Shown: one piece after another, positions 8,220-17,791 of the stretch | Position numbering within the stretch: position 1 is the first letter of the stretch | How the letters are laid out: the number at the start of each line of letters is the position of its first letter | DNA from: Alphaproteobacteria bacterium | GTDB lineage: Bacteria; Pseudomonadota; Alphaproteobacteria; SHVP01 | Length of the DNA: 45,653 bases | NCBI GenBank assembly: GCA_009694165.1 | Contig: SHVP01000008.1 | Location: forward strand, 1-45,653 | Reading direction: 5' to 3' | Notes under the pieces: generated by a model | What the model was told of the DNA's origin: nothing | What the model saw: only the letters and a program-made list of their open reading frames with translations | The model's database searches: none | Position numbers and translations under genes: made by a program

Positions 8220-9176
8220 CTAGGCCCGGATTTCCTGGCGCTGGAAGATGAGGTAGACGAAGGTGAACAGCAGGAAGACGGCCGCCACCAGGCCGGCGAG
8301 CTGCGGCCACACCAGCAGGATGCTCTGGTCGAGCGGCAGCGGCTGACCGAGCACGATGCGGTCGAGCTGCAACGGGTCGAACACCAGCCCGAAGGTGCGC
8401 GTGGTCGGATTGAGGATGGCCAGCGTCGCCTCGCCGTAAAGCGTGTTGGGCGACAGCCGGGTGATCCATTGTTCGAACTGGGCCTGCTGCTGGGTGGGCC
8501 CGAACAAAAAGTCCTCCTCGGTCGCCCCGATCTGGCCGATGACGCCGGCGACGATGGTCCAGAAGATGGCGAACAGGAGCCACAGCGCCAGCGACGCCAT
8601 CGCCGAGGTGGCCGGCGCCCGGAAGACGGTCGAGAAGAACATCGACAGGGCGAGCCAGACGCCGGCATAGGCGACGGTGGCGACCAGGAACACCAGGCCG
8701 CGCACGACCTCCTCGCCGCTAGGCGGCACGCCAAGCGTGAACAGGCCGAGCCCGGTGATCAGCAGCCACAGCGCGACGAAGGTCAGGGTCAGCGTCAGCA
8801 GGGCGGCCAGGAACTTGCCGACCAGCAATGCGTCGCGATAGATCGGCTGGGCCAGGATGCGTGACAGGGTGCGCCGCGCGTATTCGCTGTTGATGGCATC
8901 GAAGCCGAGCGCGATGGCCACGATCGGCACGACGAAGCCAAGAAAGGACACGAACGAGGGAAACGGTTCGCGCGCGATGGTGAACAGGCGCAGAAACAGG
9001 AATGGATCCTCTGTGGTGACGTTGCGCATGACGCCGATGGCGGCGAAGACCGCGCCGATGGCGGTGAGCAGGATCAAGCCCTCCAACACCAGCATGCGCG
9101 CGCTGGTGACGTGATCCGCCGTCTCCTTGGCAATAACGGTGAGCAGCCCGGTCCAGGGCGATCCCTTACGCCCCAT
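8220..9176 (-). CDS. ABC-2 type transporter permease
   Basis: A 318-residue inner-membrane permease with about six hydrophobic helices: near [102 protein letters not shown] and [19 protein letters not shown]. The [32 protein letters not shown] block between helices 2 and 3 is the NosY/ABC-2 coupling region. A large polar loop ([20 protein letters not shown] to QPLPLDQ) lies before the last helix. ATG 9176 overlaps the end of the ATPase gene by 11 bases, so the two are translationally coupled. It is the membrane half of the exporter with the ATPase and NEW3 protein. Confidence 0.9.
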   Translation of the reverse strand: MGRKGSPWTGLLTVIAKETADHVTSARMLVLEGLILLTAIGAVFAAIGVMRNVTTEDPFLFLRLFTIAREPFPSFVSFLGFVVPIVAIALGFDAINSEYARRTLSRILAQPIYRDALLVGKFLAALLTLTLTFVALWLLITGLGLFTLGVPPSGEEVVRGLVFLVATVAYAGVWLALSMFFSTVFRAPATSAMASLALWLLFAIFWTIVAGVIGQIGATEEDFLFGPTQQQAQFEQWITRLSPNTLYGEATLAILNPTTRTFGLVFDPLQLDRIVLGQPLPLDQSILLVWPQLAGLVAAVFLLFTFVYLIFQRQEIRA

Positions 9177-10104
9177 TGCGCGACCCCTCGAAATAGCGCG
9201 TATAGACCTCGTCCAGGCTCGGCTGCTCGAGCGAGAGGGAAAGAATTTGACCGCCCGCCTGCTGTACCGCCGCGGCGACGTCGTCGCGCCGGTCGCGGTC
9301 GGTCGACAGCCGCCATTTTCCTGGTCCCTGCGCCTCGACCGTCATGTCAGTCAGCCGGCCGAGCGCACTGCCGACCGAGGTGCCGTGGGCCTCGACCGCG
9401 ATGTGGTACGCCGTGCCGAGCACGCGCTTGGCCAGGTCGGTCACTGTGCCTTCGAGCGCCAGGCGGCCCTTGTTGAACAAGCCGACGCGGTCGCAGATGC
9501 GCTGTACCTGGTGCAGCAGGTGAGAGGACAGCAGGACCGTGATGCCGTCGCTCTTCAGGCCGAGGATGATGTCGAGCAACGAGTGGGTCGCATGCGGGTC
9601 GAGACCGGCGGTCGGTTCGTCGAGAATGGCCACTTCCGGTTTCTTCATCAGCACCTCGGCGAGACCGAGCCGCTGGCGCATGCCGCGCGAATAGGCGCCC
9701 ACCTTCTTACCGCCGACGTCGCCCAGTCCCAGGCGGTCCAAGGCCTCGTCGATCCGTTTGTCGATCTCGCTGGGCGGTATGCCGCCGAGACGGGCCGTGT
9801 ATCGTAGATTCTCGCGACCGCTGAGGGTGTCGTAGAAGCCGACCGTATCGGGCATGTAGGCGACCCGGCGCTTGACCTCGAGCGGGTCGTGCGTCGGATC
9901 CATGCCGACGACCCGAACGGTGCCGCCGCTGACGTCGGTCAGGCCGATCAACATGAGGATCGTCGTCGTCTTTCCGGCGCCATTCGGCCCCAGCAACCCG
10001 AACACCTCGCCACGATTGACGGTCAGAGTGAGATGGTCGACGGCGACGAAGCGCCCGTAGCGCTTGGTCAGACCAACCGCCTCGATGACGGGAGACGCGT
10101 TCAT
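9166..10104 (-). CDS. ABC transporter ATP-binding protein (NosF/CcmA-like)
   Basis: A 312-residue ATPase of the ABC-2 exporter class. Walker A is [11 protein letters not shown]-loop region [20 protein letters not shown], signature [15 protein letters not shown], Walker [13 protein letters not shown] and H-loop LLSSHLL. The C-terminal 90 residues ([17 protein letters not shown] to [11 protein letters not shown]) form the usual regulatory tail. It overlaps the NEW3 gene by ATGA (10101-10104) upstream and the permease downstream, giving a three-gene operon. Cargo unknown. Confidence 0.95.
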   Translation of the reverse strand: MNASPVIEAVGLTKRYGRFVAVDHLTLTVNRGEVFGLLGPNGAGKTTTILMLIGLTDVSGGTVRVVGMDPTHDPLEVKRRVAYMPDTVGFYDTLSGRENLRYTARLGGIPPSEIDKRIDEALDRLGLGDVGGKKVGAYSRGMRQRLGLAEVLMKKPEVAILDEPTAGLDPHATHSLLDIILGLKSDGITVLLSSHLLHQVQRICDRVGLFNKGRLALEGTVTDLAKRVLGTAYHIAVEAHGTSVGSALGRLTDMTVEAQGPGKWRLSTDRDRRDDVAAAVQQAGGQILSLSLEQPSLDEVYTRYFEGSRNGA

Positions 10105-11258
10105 CGGCGACCGTAACGCAGAACGGCCAGACCGAGGATCACCGCGGCGGCGGCAATGATGAGAACGGCAATGATGCCCCAGGCCGTCGAGGTATTGACG
10201 GTGATGCGGAACTCCGCCGACGACAGAACGCTCTCGCCGTTGGCATTCATCGTCACGCGGTAGTCGCCGTTGATCGCCCGATTCGACGGCGTTATCAGGG
10301 CCGTCACTCTCTGCTCCTGCTCGGGACCGATCTCAGGGAACAGTTCCGGATTGAAGGTCACCTTCCAACCGCTCGGCGGCGAGGACGACATGCGCACGTT
10401 GCGTGCCGGCGCGTTGCCGCGGTTCTTCACCGTCAGTTCGATCGGGCTTTCCTCGCCGGCCATGGCCCGCGCGCTCAACCGCTGATCAGGCCCGGAAAGG
10501 CCGAGCTCGGGCCGTCCGGAAATCTCGATCGTCATGTCCGAGCGCGCCTGCACGCCCTCGGCCTGGGCGCGCAGGGTGACCGGGTAATTCCCGGTCGGCG
10601 TCGTCCGTTGCGGTTCGACTTCGAGCTGTACGTCCTTGGTGGCGCCGGCTTCGATCGGCAGCGTCGTGACTTCGCGCGCGCCGAACGCTTCGGTGACGGA
10701 CGCGCGAAATCCCGTCGGCGCCTCCGCCGCCAGGGTGACCAGCGCCGCCCGCCCGCTTTCGTTCTTAACCGTGACGCGGAACTTGAAGTTGGTGCTGGCC
10801 GAGCCCTTGAGCGCCGGCAGTTCCGGCTTCAACGACAGCCGCGGCGGCAGCGTCTCGCCGACCACCAGGGTAATCGGCAACACCGAGTTGACGCCCTGCC
10901 CGCTTGCCGTCAGCGCGAACTGGTAGCTGCCGGCCGGCGGCGTCGGCGGCGGTTCGATACGGAGATTGATCTTGGCACTCTGCTCGGGTCCGACGAACAC
11001 CGCCGTGATCGGACGCCCGTCGCCAAGGATGCTGACCTTCCAACCGGCCGGCGGCTCGCCCACCGAAAGATTAACCCGCTGGGGCGGCTGGCCTTTGCTG
11101 TTGACCGACAGTTCGAGCGTCACCGGTTCATCGGCCGACACCGTCACCGACGGATAGGTCGTGGCGAGCCACAGGCCCTTGTATTCCTGGCCGGCGGCTG
11201 GCGTGATTCCGACCGCAGCGGCAAGCAGCGCAAGCACGCAAAAAGTGGAGCCGCGCAT
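10101..11258 (-). CDS. Secreted, C-terminally anchored NEW3-domain protein of an ABC-2 operon
   Basis: A 385-residue envelope protein. ATG 11258 is chosen, with GGGAGGAGG upstream and a signal peptide [24 protein letters not shown]. The periplasmic part is a string of about three Ig-like NEW3 (NPCBM-associated) beta domains, seen as repeats of [11 protein letters not shown] / [10 protein letters not shown] / [13 protein letters not shown], each with a preceding VNLSV or [12 protein letters not shown] strand. A C-terminal helix ([21 protein letters not shown]) then RYGRR anchors it in the inner membrane. It is first in the operon with the ATPase and permease. NEW3 proteins are known beside ABC-2 transporters, but their job is not settled; a role in presenting a polysaccharide or lipid cargo is a guess. 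Confidence 0.85.
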   Translation of the reverse strand: MRGSTFCVLALLAAAVGITPAAGQEYKGLWLATTYPSVTVSADEPVTLELSVNSKGQPPQRVNLSVGEPPAGWKVSILGDGRPITAVFVGPEQSAKINLRIEPPPTPPAGSYQFALTASGQGVNSVLPITLVVGETLPPRLSLKPELPALKGSASTNFKFRVTVKNESGRAALVTLAAEAPTGFRASVTEAFGAREVTTLPIEAGATKDVQLEVEPQRTTPTGNYPVTLRAQAEGVQARSDMTIEISGRPELGLSGPDQRLSARAMAGEESPIELTVKNRGNAPARNVRMSSSPPSGWKVTFNPELFPEIGPEQEQRVTALITPSNRAINGDYRVTMNANGESVLSSAEFRITVNTSTAWGIIAVLIIAAAAVILGLAVLRYGRR

Positions 11259-11304
11259 GGTGAACCTCCTCCCAGACATTGGTGAACCCCGTATTCGGGT
11301 TGGC

Positions 11305-11333
11305 TAAATAGGCAAGTCGCCGCGTGCTGGCAA
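11305..11333 (-). promoter_or_regulatory. Sigma-70-like promoter of the NEW3-ABC operon
   Basis: On the minus strand, TTGCCA (11333-11328), a 17-base spacer and TATTTA (11310-11305), 47 bases before ATG 11258. Spacing is ideal and the sequence stands out as AT-rich against its surroundings. Confidence 0.55.
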
Positions 11334-11385
11334 GAGCCAAGTCACCCGCGGCCGTCGAGTAGAACGCAACAGATAGAGGGCGCCC

Positions 11386-12777
11386 CTATGCCCCCAACAA
11401 CTGCTTGGCTTTGTTCTCGGCATCGCTCGCCGCCTGCTCCTCGCCCAGACCGTGCAACGCCGCCGCAAATCGCCGCCACCCCCACGGGCTCTGCGGATGC
11501 GCCGCCGTTCGCTCGGCCAGCAGCGCCTTGGCGGTCCGGTGGTCCCCAGCCTTCAGCGCGCATTCGATAATCCATTGGGCGAACAGGTCGCGCTGGGCAT
11601 GGCTTCCGCCGATCAGCAAAACGTCATAGCGCACCGGCATCAGTTTGGCGAGGGCGCCAGCGTAGTCGCCCCGCTCATATAGCGCACAGGCCGTGGCGAG
11701 GGGCAACACGAGGGCGCGAGTGACCTGGGCGAGCGTGCTGTCGCCGGCGGCAACGAGGCGGGTCGACTCGACCATCGCCCGCAGCGCTTCCCGCCGCCCC
11801 GTCGACGCCAGGGCCAAGGCAAAATGAGCCTGGGAAAAGGGCAACAAATGATCGTCCTTCTTGAGCACGCATTTCTCGCCCAACTCATCGAAACGACGAC
11901 CGACGTCAACGCCGCGGGCGCGCAGGCGCCACAGCAGCCCCACCGCGTTGGAGATATCCATGTAGTCCATCGATGGCAGCGGCCGGACGCCACGATCGTA
12001 GAGGTCGAGAACGGTGTCGAATTGTTCGAGATCGAGATGGTACAGCGCGCGATGCCACCACATGTGATAGGCAAAATTCCCGCACGGCGTCCAATGCTTC
12101 TCGAGGCCAGTCAACCAGCGAATGCCGTCGCGCGGGCGACCGGTCGCCTCGAACACGTGGGCGACGGCATGAACGCTCCACACCCCGCCAGGGTTGCGTT
12201 CGCTCGCCCGGCGGCCGAGGGCTTCCGCCCGGGCGAAGTCGGAGGTTTCCGCGAGGCCAAACGCATACATGCCCTGCACGTAGTCGGTTCCAGGCTCGCC
12301 CTCCTGCCACAGCGGCAGCAGACGCGCCGCACAATCACGCATACGACCCATCCGACCTTGGAAGAACATCACCAACTGCGACACCCACAGCGCCAGGATG
12401 TCGCGCGGGTTCTCGTTGATCGCCGTTTCCCAGTGAACGGTCGCCCGCGTCCAGTCGCCGTGGTACCAGGCCTGGACCGCCGCTGCGTGATGGCGTTCGC
12501 GGGCCGTCACCTGGCCCTGCGCAACGATCCTCTGCGCCTTGATCATGGCGTCACGACCGCCCAGGAACAGCGCTGGGTCGTTGCCGAGGCGCATGAAATA
12601 GGCGAACAAGCAGTGGCCGAGCACCAGGTCGGGGTCGTGCGTTAGCGCCTGGCCGAGGTGATCGCCGCCCTTGGTGCCGAAACGAAGAAACTCCTCAATC
12701 GCCGCATCCAGGCACGTCACGGCCTCGGCCCGGGCGGCCGTCAGCTCGACGCCAAAACGATCGCGCAATATCGGCAT
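11386..12777 (-). CDS. Tetratricopeptide-repeat protein (StaR-like)
   Basis: A 463-residue all-helical cytoplasmic protein with degenerate TPR repeats, seen as recurring blocks such as LALWVSQLVMFFQGRMGRM, AEALGRRASERNPGGVWSVHAVAHVFEATGRPRDGI and LEQFDTVLDLYDRGV. The histidine-rich WSVHAVAHVFEATGR and NFAYHMWWHRALYHLDL segments are typical of the StaR-like TPR family. ATG 12777 follows GGAGG; the gene starts 9 bases after the kefB stop and was probably cotranscribed with it. No signal peptide. No function can be assigned; StaR homologues occur widely outside antibiotic clusters. Confidence 0.8.
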   Translation of the reverse strand: MPILRDRFGVELTAARAEAVTCLDAAIEEFLRFGTKGGDHLGQALTHDPDLVLGHCLFAYFMRLGNDPALFLGGRDAMIKAQRIVAQGQVTARERHHAAAVQAWYHGDWTRATVHWETAINENPRDILALWVSQLVMFFQGRMGRMRDCAARLLPLWQEGEPGTDYVQGMYAFGLAETSDFARAEALGRRASERNPGGVWSVHAVAHVFEATGRPRDGIRWLTGLEKHWTPCGNFAYHMWWHRALYHLDLEQFDTVLDLYDRGVRPLPSMDYMDISNAVGLLWRLRARGVDVGRRFDELGEKCVLKKDDHLLPFSQAHFALALASTGRREALRAMVESTRLVAAGDSTLAQVTRALVLPLATACALYERGDYAGALAKLMPVRYDVLLIGGSHAQRDLFAQWIIECALKAGDHRTAKALLAERTAAHPQSPWGWRRFAAALHGLGEEQAASDAENKAKQLLGA

Positions 12778-12785
12778 GATCCTCC

Positions 12786-14569
12786 CTACTCCTCTTGCTT
12801 GGCCGCTACCGCGGCATCTTCGGCAGAGAGCTGTTCCAGCTCCTCTTCTTCGTTGCGGGCGTAGGCAACCGCCTTCTGGTCGTCGGTATAGAACGCGTGC
12901 TCGACCCGCAGCCGATTCTCGTCGATCTCGCGGAACCGTTCCACCACTCTGTCGGCCTGCGGATCGGGCACCCCAGCCCCTTGAGGACCTCGCCGGCAAG
13001 GTCGAGCGCCGACAGGAACGTCTCGTGCCGGATGACGTGGGCATCGAGGTCCATCAATCGGTGGGCATGGGTACGGTCATGGGCGCGCGCGAAAATCTTG
13101 AGGTTGGGAAAGTTCTCGTGCACCAGCTTGGCGATCCGCATCGAGGTCTCGATGCCGTCGACGGCCAAAACGAAAATTTCGGCCTTGTCCGCCTTGGCCG
13201 TCCGCAGCAGGTCGGGGCGTGTCACGTCGCCGTAATAGACCTTGTTGCCGAAGCGCGAGACGAAATCGATGTGGTGAGAACTGACGTCGAGCGCAGTGAA
13301 CGGAATCCGCTTCGCCCGCAGCACGCGCCCGACGATCTGGCCGAAGCGACCGAAGCCGGCGACGATCAGCTGATTCTCCCCGCCCGGCAGCGGCTCGTGG
13401 TCGCGCGCCGATTCCGGTTCGACGCGGCGCGCAACGCGGTCGCGCAGGGTCACCAGGAACGGCGTCAGCGCCATCGACAATGTGACCACCAGTACCAGCA
13501 TGTTGGCTTCGCTCGGTTCAAGCAAGCCGGCGCTGAAGGCGGCGGTGAACAGCACGAAAGCGAACTCGCCGCCCTGCGGCAGGGCCACCGCCAGGCGCAA
13601 AGCCGCATCGTGGTTGAGGCGCGCGGCCCGCCCGACGACGTAAAGAACGCCGCCCTTGAAAACGAGCAGGCCGAGCGTCAGGCCGACCACCGTAAACGGC
13701 CGGTCGATCAGCAGCGACACATCGATCGACATCCCGACGGCGATTAAAAAAAGGCCAAGCAGGATTCCCTTGAAGGGCTCGATGTCGGCCTCGAGCTGGT
13801 GGCGAAACTCCGATTCAGCGAGCAGGACTCCGGCCAGAAAGGCCCCCAAGGCCATCGACAGTCCCGCCGCCTCGACCAGCAAAGCCGATCCGGCGACGGT
13901 GAGCAGGGCCATGGCGGTGAAAACCTCGCGCGATCGCGTCGTCGCCACCAGTTTGAGTACGGTGCGCAACAGGATGCGGCCACCGAAGACAATGCCGCCC
14001 ATCAACCCGACGACGAGCGCCACCTCGAGCCGGCGATCCTCGCCGCCGATCGTCGTCTCGGGACCGCCCAGCAAGGGAAACACGGCCAGCATCGGAATCG
14101 CGGCGATGTCCTGAAAGAACAGAATGGCAAAGGCCAGCCGGCCGAAGCGGGTCGGCAATTCGTTGCGCTCCGCCAGCAATTGGAGGGCGAAGGCGGTCGA
14201 CGACATGGCCAAGATCAGGCCGATGGTGATGGCGGTGGCGGGAGTGAGACCAAGAAGATAGGCGGCCAGCGCGATCGGCACGGCGCTCAACGCCATTTAC
14301 GCCCCGCCGAGACCGACAATCTGGCGGCGCAGCGACCACAGCCGAACCGGCTGCAGCTCGAGGCCGATGAGAAACAGCAGCAGGACGACGCCCAACTCGG
14401 CGACGTGGAGCCGATCGGTCACCTGCCCGACCAGCCCGAGCGTGGCCGGCCCGAGCACGACTCCGGCCAGCAAGTAGCCCAGCACGGCGCCGAGCTTCAG
14501 CCAACGCGATAGGGTAACGGCGACGACCGCGGCGTCAAGAAACAAGGCCGCCTGCTGGAGAAAAATCAC
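12786..14569 (-). pseudogene. kefB: KefB/KefC-type K+/H+ antiporter, in-frame stop plus frameshift
   Basis: Would encode about 594 residues: a CPA2 antiporter domain of 10-12 helices, then a TrkA-N Rossmann domain (LIVAGFGRFGQIVGRVL) and an acidic tail. Two lesions are visible. At 14299-14297 a TAA sits between VGLGGA and MALSAVP, where the family has an uninterrupted transmembrane stretch and usually Gln (CAA to TAA is one change). At 12974-12971 a run of four G where five are needed shifts the frame after LAGEVLKGLG; the correct continuation VPDPQADRVVERFREIDEN is open in the next frame to 12786. The middle part (14296-12970) is intact, so decay is recent or the errors are technical. It overlaps nothing and is followed 9 bases on by the TPR gene. 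Confidence 0.85.
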
Positions 14570-14651
14570 GTCAATCGGAGGGGCTCATGGGACAGTCGGG
14601 CATCTTCGCGGACTGGATGGAATCCCGCAAGCAACGCGACCGAGCTGTGCC

Positions 14652-15054
14652 ATGACGATGTTTGAGACCCACACGTTGCCGACCCGACCCGACCCGACCC
14701 GACACCCTCGCCCCTGACGGATCGGAGATTCGCTTGCTCCCGGCGCCGTCGGGCGGCTGGGCCAGTCTGGTGCATTGCCGCCTGCCGGCCGGAGCGACGT
14801 CGCTCGCGGTGTCCCATCGCACCGTCGAAGAGATCTGGCATGTGGTGGGCGGCAAAGGCGAGGTGTGGCGCGCGATCGGTGGCGCCGCGACGGTTGTCGC
14901 GGTCCAGCCCGGCGATACGCTCACGATCCCGTGGGGCACGTAATTCCAGTTTTGCACCGTCGGCAGCCAGCCCTTCGCGTTCCTGTGCCTGACATGTTCG
15001 CCGTGGCCGGGCGCGGGCGCGGCCGAACGGGAAAAGGACTTCTGGGTCCCTTAG
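14652..15054 (+). pseudogene. Small cupin protein, frame broken by a (CCGAC)5 tract and an in-frame TAA
   Basis: A single-domain cupin of about 120 residues. From ATG 14652/14658 the frame MFETHTLP runs into the CCGAC tract and stops at 14715. The cupin itself (DTLAPDGSEIRLLPAPSGG, VSHRTVEEIWHVVGGKGEVWR, VAVQPGDTLTIPWGT) is in another frame from 14701. Three or six CCGAC units would join them; three gives a natural-looking MFETHTLPTRPDTLAPDG. A TAA at 14941-14943 then interrupts IPWGT*FQFCTVGSQPFAFLCLT, where Glu (GAA) would be usual; the frame continues to TAG 15052-15054. Two independent lesions argue for a decayed gene. It is divergent from kefB and convergent with the SHOCT gene, overlapping its stop. 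Confidence 0.72.
14679..14703 (+). repeat. Pentanucleotide tract (CCGAC)5
   Basis: Five perfect CCGAC units just inside the start of the cupin gene. Because five is not a multiple of three, each change in unit number shifts the frame. The present number leaves the gene out of frame; three or six would restore it. Confidence 0.95.
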
Positions 15055-15326
15055 CCGTGGCGGCGCCAGCGGAACCGGCGCTTGTCGCCGACCAGCTCGG
15101 CCTTGCGGGCCCGATACTCATCGTCGGTGAGCTGGCCGCGCTTCTTCTGGTCTTCGAGTTCGGCAAGACGGGACTCGATCGTGCGATCGACCAGATCGTC
15201 GTCGCCATCCTGACCGCCCACGGACAGCTGGTCGCGTGCGCCCAATCGCCGGTGCGGCCGGTAGACCAGGTAGAGCCCACCGGCACCCAGCAAACCCAGA
15301 AGCGCAAGGATCAAAAATGTCTGCAC
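15051..15326 (-). CDS. Small membrane protein with SHOCT-like C-terminal domain
   Basis: About 91 residues. One N-terminal transmembrane helix (TFLILALLGLLGAGGLYLVY), a basic PHRRLGARDQ stretch, an acidic linker and a C-terminal helix pair ESRLAELEDQKKRGQLTDDEYRARKAEL, which fits the SHOCT motif (LxxLxxLxxxGxITxEEFxxKKxxLL). The GTG at 15326 is the likeliest start because it begins right at the helix; the ribosome site is weak and upstream TTG starts are possible. SHOCT domains are oligomerisation motifs of unknown specific role. The stop overlaps the stop of the broken cupin gene. Confidence 0.7.
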   Translation of the reverse strand: MQTFLILALLGLLGAGGLYLVYRPHRRLGARDQLSVGGQDGDDDLVDRTIESRLAELEDQKKRGQLTDDEYRARKAELVGDKRRFRWRRHG

Positions 15327-15391
15327 CGCAACAACCGAAATCGACGAGAAGCCACGGTACCAACGTGGCACAGGCACCGCCCATCGATAGC

Positions 15392-15410
15392 CCGGGTCGG
15401 ACCGACCCGG
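15392..15410 (-). terminator. GC-rich hairpin after the methyltransferase gene, possible terminator
   Basis: CCGGGTCGG-A-CCGACCCGG, a perfect 9-base inverted repeat beginning 13 bases after the methyltransferase stop (15423) and before the SHOCT start. A stem of 7 with a 5-base loop is realistic. No T run follows, so termination is only possible. Confidence 0.35.
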
Positions 15411-15422
15411 CAATGGTGGCCA

Positions 15423-16580
15423 TCACTTCTGGGCGCCGAAGACCGGATAGGCGGGCGTCCGCGACAGCACCCGGTGGCGGGGCGATTCTTCGAGAAAGAC
15501 GCTCGGGGCGAGCCCGTTAAATACCTTGTCGGCGGCGAAGCCGGCCTCGCGCATCAACGCCGACAGGTCCTGGTCGTGCAGCGTGCCCCAGAACGGTTCG
15601 GCGTTGTAATGGGTCGACCAGTCGCCAAGCGTGTGATCGTAGGGATCGGGCATGTCCTCGTATTGCGGGGCGTCGAAATGCACCATTACGCCCGCCGGTG
15701 ACAACAGGCGATGACATTCGCGCAAGATGGCGCGGAGCGCACGGTTCGACGTCTCGTGGAACAGAATGTGCGTGACGATCAGGTTGAAGCTGCCGTCGGC
15801 AAAGTCGGTCCGCTCGGCATTCTGTTGCGACCAGTGCACCGCATAGCCGAGTCCCTCGGCACGGGCATGGGCGTAGCGCAAACAGGGAGCGGCGACATCG
15901 ATCGCGGAGACCTCGGCGGCCGGGAAGCGATCGCAATAGGGCAAGGTCGAATGCCCGACCGTGCATCCCATTTCCAAGATCCGCTTGGGCACCAGGACCG
16001 GAAAACGCCGTTCGACGAAGCGGCCGAGGGACCGCCCCATGTCGTCGTTCAAGGGGCCGGAGCCGCCCATGGCAAACAGGTTGTAGCTGCGATCGTATTC
16101 GGCGCCGGCAAACAGGTCGTCGGCGCACAGCTCGGAATGGTAGCCACCCGGCTTGCAATGAATGTCGACGGCAGTGTGGTAGCGCGGGATCGCCAGACCG
16201 GGAGCCAGCGTTAGCGTCGAACGCCGATTGCGACCATTGCGCGCCGTCAGGCGCTTCGCCCGCTCGATCAGCGTCGGCAATTGCCGTTCGACGCTGGGAC
16301 CGATCGAGTCGAACATCATCTCTTGAGTCGTGCGCCGCAGCGCCCCCCAGGCCTGGTTGAACCACTCCTCTTCCATCGCCTGGCGCACCTCATGCCGGTT
16401 CGCCGGAGCGCGACCATGACGGCGCAGGAATTTGGGCTTTACCACCGTGTCATAGAGGGTCCGCTTGCCCGGCATCAGGTCGCGCGAGACATGCACCATC
16501 ATTTCGCGCACGAAGTTCTCCCGCGCGCCCTCGTCGTGATCGGGCGTGGCGTACATCGGATGCGGGGCGGCGTGACTCAC
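15423..16580 (-). CDS. SAM-dependent methyltransferase (intact paralogue)
   Basis: A 385-residue cytoplasmic protein with a helical N-terminal extension (about 150 residues, with HDEGARENFVREMMVHVSRDL and WGALRRTTQEMMFDSIGPSVERQLPTLIERA) before a Rossmann methyltransferase domain. SAM motif I is ILEMGCTVGHSTLPYCDRFP, then AIDVAAPCLRYAHARAEGLG, SQQNAERTDFADGSFNLIVTH and LFHETSNRALRAILRECHRLL. GTG 16580 has GCAGGAG upstream. Substrate unknown; the N-terminal extension is not a common small-molecule methyltransferase domain that I recognise. The gene lies 83 bases after tgt on the same strand. Its broken relative is at 4398-5346. Confidence 0.88.
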   Translation of the reverse strand: MSHAAPHPMYATPDHDEGARENFVREMMVHVSRDLMPGKRTLYDTVVKPKFLRRHGRAPANRHEVRQAMEEEWFNQAWGALRRTTQEMMFDSIGPSVERQLPTLIERAKRLTARNGRNRRSTLTLAPGLAIPRYHTAVDIHCKPGGYHSELCADDLFAGAEYDRSYNLFAMGGSGPLNDDMGRSLGRFVERRFPVLVPKRILEMGCTVGHSTLPYCDRFPAAEVSAIDVAAPCLRYAHARAEGLGYAVHWSQQNAERTDFADGSFNLIVTHILFHETSNRALRAILRECHRLLSPAGVMVHFDAPQYEDMPDPYDHTLGDWSTHYNAEPFWGTLHDQDLSALMREAGFAADKVFNGLAPSVFLEESPRHRVLSRTPAYPVFGAQK

Positions 16581-16663
16581 GGCGGACTCCTGCGTTGCCG
16601 GCCCATGATAGAGCCTAGCGGCGGAGCGTCAACGCGCTTGGGCGAAACCTCGGCCGGCGCCGG

Positions 16664-17791
16664 TCACGCCCCGGGAAGCGACACGTCGGCGCGGTAGCGT
16701 TGGCGGAATTCTGCAGCGAAGGCCGGCAATCGACCCTGCTCGATCGCCAGGCGCAGGCGCCGCATCAGTTCCTGGTAGAAATGAACGTTGTGCCAGGTGA
16801 GCAGGACCGAGGCGAGAATCTCCTTGGCTTTGACGAGGTGATGTAGGTAGGCGCGGCTGTAATGGCGGCTCGCCGGACAGGCCGAGGTGTCGTCCAGCGG
16901 TCTCCGCTCATCGGCAAAACGGGCATTGCGCAGGTTGATGGGGCCATCCCAAGTAAAGGCCTGCCCAGTGCGACCCGATCGCGTCGGCAATACGCAATCG
17001 AACAGGTCGATGCCCCGTTCGACCGCCCCTACGATGTCGTCCGGTTTGCCCACCCCCATCAGGTAATGAGGCCGGTCGCCGGGCAGGTGGGGAACGGTCG
17101 CATCGAGGACCGCGAACATCTGGTCCTGTCCCTCGCCGACCGCCAATCCGCCCACCGCGCAGCCGTCGAACCCGATGGCGGTCAAGCGCTCGACCGATTC
17201 CCGGCGCAGCTCGGGAAATACGCTGCCTTGCACGATGCCGAACAAGCCATAGCCGGGCTTATCCTCGAACGCGGCACGGCAGCGGGCCGCCCAGCGCATC
17301 GACAGCCGCATCGATTCGGCGGCGTCTTCCGCTGCCACCGGGTAGGCCATGCATTCGTCGAGGACCATGGCGATGTCGACGCCGAGTTCGCGCTGCAACA
17401 CGATACAGCGCTCGGGCGTCAGTTCGTGGCGCGAGCCATCGACATGGGACTGAAAGGTGACGCCGTGTTCGTTCACCTGGCGCAGGCTGGCGAGCGACAT
17501 CACCTGGTAGCCCCCCGAATCGGTGAGGATCGGCGCCGACCAATTCATGAAACGGTGCAAACCGCCGAGCGCCGCGATACGTGCCGTCCCCGGCCGCAGC
17601 ATCAGGTGGTAGGTGTTGCACAAGACCATTTCGGCGCCGGTCGCCCGGATCTGTTCCACGGTGAGCGCCTTTACCGTCGCTGCCGTCCCCACCGGCATGA
17701 AGGCCGGGGTCTGCACCGACCCATGGGCGGTGGCGAGCACCCCGCGCCGCGCACTGCCCTCGCTGCGGATGATCGTGAACCCGACGCTCAT
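16664..17791 (-). CDS. tgt: Queuine tRNA-ribosyltransferase with altered zinc site
   Basis: A 375-residue TIM-barrel enzyme that swaps guanine 34 for preQ1 in tRNAs with GUN anticodons. Catalytic and base-binding motifs are intact: [57 protein letters not shown]. The zinc site is unusual: where the family has [21 protein letters not shown], this protein reads [21 protein letters not shown], so the first and third cysteines are Ser; the middle Cys and the later His (TWHNVHFYQ) remain. The gene overlaps queA by ATGA. Length is normal, and no lesion interrupts it. Confidence 0.95.
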   Translation of the reverse strand: MSVGFTIIRSEGSARRGVLATAHGSVQTPAFMPVGTAATVKALTVEQIRATGAEMVLCNTYHLMLRPGTARIAALGGLHRFMNWSAPILTDSGGYQVMSLASLRQVNEHGVTFQSHVDGSRHELTPERCIVLQRELGVDIAMVLDECMAYPVAAEDAAESMRLSMRWAARCRAAFEDKPGYGLFGIVQGSVFPELRRESVERLTAIGFDGCAVGGLAVGEGQDQMFAVLDATVPHLPGDRPHYLMGVGKPDDIVGAVERGIDLFDCVLPTRSGRTGQAFTWDGPINLRNARFADERRPLDDTSACPASRHYSRAYLHHLVKAKEILASVLLTWHNVHFYQELMRRLRLAIEQGRLPAFAAEFRQRYRADVSLPGA

